Assembly (NCBI GenBank): GCA_964551215.1
Contig: CAZKBV010000025.1
Location: 1-24,289 of the forward strand
Length of the DNA stretch: 24,289 bases
Origin: JAFLUQ01 sp964551215
GTDB taxonomy: Bacteria > Bacillota > Clostridia > UMGS1883
Direction: 5' to 3'
Shown: piece by piece, positions 20,877-24,289 of the stretch
Layout: the number at the start of each line of letters is the position of its first letter
Numbering within the stretch: position 1 is the first letter of the stretch
The notes under the pieces: generated by a model
Told to the model about the DNA's origin: nothing
The model's database searches: none
The model's input: only the letters and a program-made list of their open reading frames with translations
Made by a program: the position numbers and the translations under genes

Positions 20877-21815
20877 ATGTACCCTCTTTTTATTGCTTTG
20901 GGGATCCTTCTCCTTCCGAAAATTTTAAGCCTGTTCGCCCCTTTTATTCTGGGGCTTGTCATTTACCTTGCCTGCCGAAAAACCGTGCGGCGGCTTACGG
21001 CCCTTGGCTTTAACCGAAGTCTAAGCTCTTTTTTTACCCTTGCCTTCGCAGTAGCCCTGATTTTGGGCGCAGTCGCCGTTCTCTCGGCTTTGGCCTATAA
21101 CGAACGCTCCCGACTTCCGGAGCTTTATGCCCGTCTTTCCGCCGCAAAAACCGAGATTCCTTATCTTCGGAATTTTATCGTTAAATTCAAGGACGAGCTG
21201 ATAGAAGCCGTAAAGACCGTATCCGTAAAGCTTCTGTCCTGCCTGCAAAAAATTCCGGAAATATTAATGATTCTGTTTTTCTCCCTGCTGTCCGCCTTCT
21301 TTTTTCTGAAGGACGAGGAAAAAATAGTTGACATAATTGTCCAAAATGGGGGAAGCGGCTTTTTAAAAAAGGTATCGGAATTTAAAAGGATTGTTTCGGG
21401 GGCGTTGAGCGGCTACTTTAAAGCTCAAATTGCGCTAATGGCTATCACCTTCGGCATAATTTCCGCGGCTTTGACTCTTTTCGGCGTTCGCCGCGGAGCT
21501 TTGATTGCCCTCGGCGTCGCCGCCGTAGACGCCGTTCCCGTTTTCGGCACGGGCTGTATACTTCTCCCTTGGGCGGCATATGAATTTATCTTCGGAAGCG
21601 GCTCCTTGGCCTTCGGCCTTCTCGCCGTCTACGGAGTCTGCTCCCTTATCCGTCAGCTTTTGGAGCCGAAAATCGTTGGCCGCCATATAGGCCTGCCCCC
21701 AATAATAACCCTTGCGGGGGTCTATGTGGGATATAAGCTGCTGGGGGTGGTCGGTTTGATTTTCGGCCCTGTTTTTGCGCTCATTTTTGTAACTTATATA
21801 CAAAAACGGGCGTGA
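20877..21815 (+). CDS. ytvI: AI-2E/PerM-family membrane protein, YtvI-like
   Basis: 312 aa with about seven to eight hydrophobic spans: an N-terminal pair, one at about 50-70, a large polar loop (75-135), then five more. The late segments AVDAVPVFGTGCILLPWAA and LEPKIVGRHIGLPPIITLAGVYVGYKLLG are the hallmark of the AI-2E transporter family (DUF20/PerM). In sporulating Firmicutes the matching protein is the sporulation integral membrane protein YtvI; other members export solutes or ions. AAAAGGTGATT precedes the ATG. It lies 38 bp after apgM and may be read through from it. A mother-cell role is plausible but not shown. Confidence 0.85.
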   Translation: MYPLFIALGILLLPKILSLFAPFILGLVIYLACRKTVRRLTALGFNRSLSSFFTLAFAVALILGAVAVLSALAYNERSRLPELYARLSAAKTEIPYLRNFIVKFKDELIEAVKTVSVKLLSCLQKIPEILMILFFSLLSAFFFLKDEEKIVDIIVQNGGSGFLKKVSEFKRIVSGALSGYFKAQIALMAITFGIISAALTLFGVRRGALIALGVAAVDAVPVFGTGCILLPWAAYEFIFGSGSLAFGLLAVYGVCSLIRQLLEPKIVGRHIGLPPIITLAGVYVGYKLLGVVGLIFGPVFALIFVTYIQKRA

Positions 21816-21833
21816 AATTTTGTGCTTCTTTTC

Positions 21834-21847
21834 CGAACATTTGTTTG
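21834..21847. promoter_or_regulatory. LexA (SOS) box
   Basis: CGAACATTTGTTTG fits the Gram-positive LexA/DinR operator (CGAAC, 4 nt, GTTYG), with a perfect left half and one change in the right half. It overlaps the first three bases of the -35 element of the following promoter, the position expected for repression. Confidence 0.72.
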
Positions 21848-21873
21848 CATTTATGCGTATTTTGTGTTATAAT
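21845..21873 (+). promoter_or_regulatory. Sigma-A promoter of the radical SAM / DUF4130 operon
   Basis: -35 TTGCAT (21845-21850), a 17-bp spacer, -10 TATAAT (21868-21873). The leader to ATG 21940 is about 60 nt. The imperfect -35 lies in the LexA box. Confidence 0.75.
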
Positions 21874-21939
21874 AAGAATGTACCTCATTTACGCTCTAAA
21901 AGCGCGTTATTATTTTCTCACGCAAAGGGAGGCTCTGTC

Positions 21940-23253
21940 ATGGAAACAAAAGACAAGCTGAGAATACTTGCCGCAAGCGCGAAATACGACGTCGCCTGTA
22001 CCAGCAGCGGCAGCGACCGCAAAGGCGCGCCCAACGGAATCGGCTCCACCTCCGCGTCCGGCTGCTGCCACGCGTTCAGCTCCGACGGACGCTGTATTTC
22101 ACTTTTAAAGGTGCTGTATACAAACTACTGTATAAACGACTGTCAATACTGCGTATGCCGCCGAAGCAACGATATCGAGCGGACTTCCTTTGAGCCGACG
22201 GAGCTTGCGGAGCTGTTCATCAATTTTTACAGAAGAAACTATGTGGAGGGGCTGTTCCTTAGTTCGGGAATAATAAAAAATCCCGACTACACCTCGGAAC
22301 GGTTGCTTGAAGTGCTGACATTGCTGCGCAAAAAGTATCTTTTTAACGGATACATCCATGTAAAAGCGATTCCAGGCACGGCTCCCGAGCTTATAAACGC
22401 GCTGGGAGCCTTGACCGACAGAATGAGCGTCAACATTGAGCTGCCCAGCGAAAACAGCCTTAAGCTTCTGGCTCCTCAAAAGACCAGAGAAAAGGTCATA
22501 AAGCCTATGGAGCAGATAAACGGCGGCATTATCAAGCGCAAGGACGAAATAAAGCTTTTCAAAAGCACTCCCAAGTTTGTTCCGGCCGGACAAAGCACGC
22601 AAATGATAATCGGGGCAACTCCCGACAGCGATTATCAAATAATCCGTTTAAGTCAGGCTCTGTATAAAAAGTATAATCTTAAACGTGTGTTTTACTCCGC
22701 CTATGTTCCCGTAGGCACTCATCCCGCCCTTCCAAAGGATATAAAGCCGCCTTTGCTGAGAGAACACCGGCTGTATCAGGCCGACTGGCTCATACGCTTT
22801 TACGGCTTCACCGCCGATGAAATACTCAGCAGCGACAACGACCGCCTTGACCCTCTGCTTGACCCGAAGTGCTTTTGGGCTTTAAATCATCTGGAGCTTT
22901 TCCCTATGGAAATAAATAAGGCTCCCTATGAGATGCTTTTAAGAATCCCCGGCATCGGCGTTCGCTGCGCTCAGCGTATAGCCGCCGCCCGTCGGGAGAC
23001 AACGCTCACTTTTGACGATTTAAAAAAGCTGCGGGTGCAGCTAAAGCGGGCGGCGTATTTCATAACCTGCGGCGGGAAATACCTTTACCCGATTTATAAA
23101 ATAAACCGCGACTTTATTTACGGCGGTCTTATCGGCTCCGGCTCAATGCTTCCGCAAATTATCCAACACCGCCAGCTCACTATGGAGGACACCTTCGACA
23201 ATCTGATGCCCACTATGGAGGAAAACTTAAAATGCCTGACAGGACAATTTTAG
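21940..23253 (+). CDS. Radical SAM protein linked to DNA modification/repair (TIGR03916-type)
   Basis: 437 aa. A radical SAM cluster motif C64-x3-C68-x2-C71 (CINDCQYC) lies in a TIM-barrel-like domain (about 50-290), preceded by extra conserved cysteines (C20, C42, C43, C52). A C-terminal helix-hairpin-helix (LLRIPGIGVRCAQRIAAARR, about 333-352) suggests DNA binding. This is the architecture of the 'putative DNA modification/repair radical SAM protein', normally paired with a TIGR03915/DUF4130 protein and in some genomes with a uracil-DNA-glycosylase-like domain. The reaction is unknown. Start: GGGAGG 7 nt before ATG 21940; a longer frame from 21820 lies upstream of the promoter. It overlaps the next gene by 22 bp. 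Confidence 0.92.
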   Translation: METKDKLRILAASAKYDVACTSSGSDRKGAPNGIGSTSASGCCHAFSSDGRCISLLKVLYTNYCINDCQYCVCRRSNDIERTSFEPTELAELFINFYRRNYVEGLFLSSGIIKNPDYTSERLLEVLTLLRKKYLFNGYIHVKAIPGTAPELINALGALTDRMSVNIELPSENSLKLLAPQKTREKVIKPMEQINGGIIKRKDEIKLFKSTPKFVPAGQSTQMIIGATPDSDYQIIRLSQALYKKYNLKRVFYSAYVPVGTHPALPKDIKPPLLREHRLYQADWLIRFYGFTADEILSSDNDRLDPLLDPKCFWALNHLELFPMEINKAPYEMLLRIPGIGVRCAQRIAAARRETTLTFDDLKKLRVQLKRAAYFITCGGKYLYPIYKINRDFIYGGLIGSGSMLPQIIQHRQLTMEDTFDNLMPTMEENLKCLTGQF

Positions 23254-23996
23254 ACGATTCCCAAACAGTATATATTTACGACGGCTCCTATGACGGCCTC
23301 TTTTCCGTTGTGTTTGAGGCGGTATATTCAAGAACGGAGCCTGCCGACATCGCTACCGACGACAGGCTCCAGCTCACCTTTAACACCAGATACATTTCCG
23401 TGGAAACAGATTCCGCCAAGGCTTCACGGGTAAAAAAAGCGGCAAAGGCCAAGCTCGGTTCCGACGCCATGCACAGAATTTACTACGCTTTTCTGTCGGA
23501 CTGCAGCTACAAGGAAATATCAATCTACCGATACCTCCGTCTCGGCTTTAAAATGGGAGCCGCCGCCAACAACCTTTTAACCGACAAAGCCGTTTTTGCG
23601 GTTTCGTCCCTTTATCAAAATGTTTCACGTGAAACAGACAAGCTCCAAGGCTTTATGAGGTTTTCCGTTATGGAAGGAGGGGTTGAATACTGCCGGTTTT
23701 CCCCGGAAAACAATATTCTGCCCTTGGTTCTTTCCCATTTTGCCGCGCGGTTTACGACAATTCCTTTTGTTATTCACGACACGAACCATAAATTGTTGGG
23801 AATATACGACGGTCATGAAAAATATATTGTCAGCTCGGAAGGGTACGTTCCTCCGGATAAGCCGGACAGCGAAAAGGAATTTGAAAGCCTGTGGAAGCTC
23901 TTTTACGACACCATAGGCATAAAGGAAAGAAAGAACCTGAAGCTCATGAAACAGCTTATGCCGGCGAGATATTTTCGCCATATATGGGAAATTTAG
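23232..23996 (+). CDS. TIGR03915/DUF4130 family putative DNA metabolism protein
   Basis: 254 aa, soluble. The opening TVYIYDGSYDGLFSVVFEAVY and the end MPARYFRHIWEI are characteristic of this family, which is almost always encoded next to the TIGR03916 radical SAM protein. In some bacteria it is fused to a UDG-fold domain. Here no glycosylase domain is attached (length fits the stand-alone form) and none lies in the window. It begins inside the radical SAM gene (22-bp overlap, GGAGG 10 nt upstream), so the two are translationally coupled. Codons for NVSRET coincide with a perfect parS site (23621-23636). Repeat copy 2 starts 10 bp after the stop. Biochemical function unknown. Confidence 0.9.
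   Translation: MPDRTILDDSQTVYIYDGSYDGLFSVVFEAVYSRTEPADIATDDRLQLTFNTRYISVETDSAKASRVKKAAKAKLGSDAMHRIYYAFLSDCSYKEISIYRYLRLGFKMGAAANNLLTDKAVFAVSSLYQNVSRETDKLQGFMRFSVMEGGVEYCRFSPENNILPLVLSHFAARFTTIPFVIHDTNHKLLGIYDGHEKYIVSSEGYVPPDKPDSEKEFESLWKLFYDTIGIKERKNLKLMKQLMPARYFRHIWEI
23621..23636. promoter_or_regulatory. parS centromere-like site (ParB/Spo0J binding)
   Basis: TGTTTCACGTGAAACA is a perfect 16-bp palindrome, identical to the bacterial parS consensus. It lies inside the DUF4130 coding region, as other parS sites lie in coding regions (for example in spo0J of B. subtilis). A chance exact 16-mer in 24 kb is very unlikely. It is the only CACGTG-centred match of this kind that I found in the window. 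Confidence 0.92.
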
Positions 23997-24006
23997 GCGT
24001 GCGCCG

Positions 24007-24182
24007 TATAACCTAAGCGCAGATGTCCCCCGCCTCTAAGGCGGCGGGGGACACTTCAGAATTTCAGTGGGAGTTATAATCTCCCACTGAAACCCTGAGG
24101 AGCTTACGCTCCCTGCGCCGGTTGCAATCTATCGCAAGCTCCACTCCTTGCAAGCAAAGTGGAGCGTTGCTCCGATTTAAAA
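24007..24182 (-). repeat. 176-bp structured repeat element, copy 2
   Basis: Reverse complement of 9485-9660 with no difference over 176 bp. It starts with TATAACCTAAGCGC 10 bp after the stop codon of the DUF4130 gene, so relative to its upstream gene it has the same orientation as copy 1. Sequences outside 24007-24182 do not match the flanks of copy 1. Confidence 0.85.
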
Positions 24183-24215
24183 GCTCGCGGTGCACACGGA
24201 AAATTTAACGGCAAA

Positions 24216-24266
24216 CTCAAAAACGGCGGCGCAGAGTGATATAAAATTCACTTTACGCCGCCGTTT
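24216..24266 (-). terminator. Terminator for a minus-strand gene beyond the right edge
   Basis: An 11-bp stem AAACGGCGGCG/CGCCGCCGTTT (24221-24231 with 24256-24266) has an inner AGTGA/TCACT pairing. On the minus strand it ends in TTTTTGAG. On the plus strand only TTT follows, so it mainly serves a leftward transcript entering from the right. Confidence 0.65.
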
Positions 24267-24289
24267 AATATCAAATTAAAATATAGGCT

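Noticed and set aside
1..24289. CRISPR arrays, prophage genes or a defence island
   Set aside because: No regularly spaced repeats, no cas-like, integrase, capsid or toxin-antitoxin genes are visible; most of the window is ordinary core chromosome.

Overview
The window looks like the chromosome of an endospore-forming, anaerobic Firmicute of class Clostridia, most likely a gut or rumen member of the Oscillospirales/Ruminococcaceae type (inference). It carries SpoIIGA, pro-sigma-E, YpeB and a YtvI-like protein. It also carries an oxygen-sensitive glycyl radical enzyme with its activase, Firmicute-type DnaD and DnaC helicase-loading proteins, clean TTGACA/TATAAT promoters and strong AGGAGG ribosome binding sites. 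No rRNA, CRISPR array or complete transposase gene is visible.

Layout. 1-500: tail of a possible upstream gene, a two-way terminator and a small conserved protein. 557-3830 (minus): activase plus glycyl radical enzyme, very probably trans-4-hydroxy-L-proline dehydratase (HypD), from one sigma-A promoter. 4011-5603 (plus): spoIIGA-sigE without sigG. 5661-8988: a lipoprotein, a glycine-zipper protein and a minus-strand dnaD-dnaC-92 aa operon. 9136-9212: tRNA-Arg. 9661-13027 (minus): lipoprotein, argJ and an LCP-family envelope protein. 13378-13906 (minus): tRNA-Ile2/Met, tRNA-Glu, tRNA-Asn and tRNA-Ala. 14401-18196 (plus): an EF-G-like GTPase, a GH43 glycosidase and a degenerate LexA-like protein. 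18208-19524 (minus): ypeB without sleB. 19636-23996 (plus): apgM-type phosphoglycerate mutase or homoserine kinase, a YtvI-like permease, then a radical SAM protein and its TIGR03915/DUF4130 partner.

Three things stand out. First, the radical SAM/DUF4130 pair, an uncharacterised putative DNA repair module, has a LexA (SOS) box lying over the -35 element of its promoter. The second gene contains a perfect 16-bp parS site (23621-23636), so this locus is probably origin-proximal and a ParB/Spo0J loading point.

Second, a 176-bp, highly structured element occurs in two identical inverted copies (9485-9660 and 24007-24182). Each starts within 10 bp of a gene's stop codon. There is also a 20-bp end fragment (105-124) and an internally deleted relic (11929-11974).

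Third, the leader of tRNA-Ala holds a diverged relative of that element (13975-14065). It keeps a 10-nt hairpin loop on a completely different stem, and it is flanked by perfect 34-bp direct repeats that duplicate a -10 promoter element.
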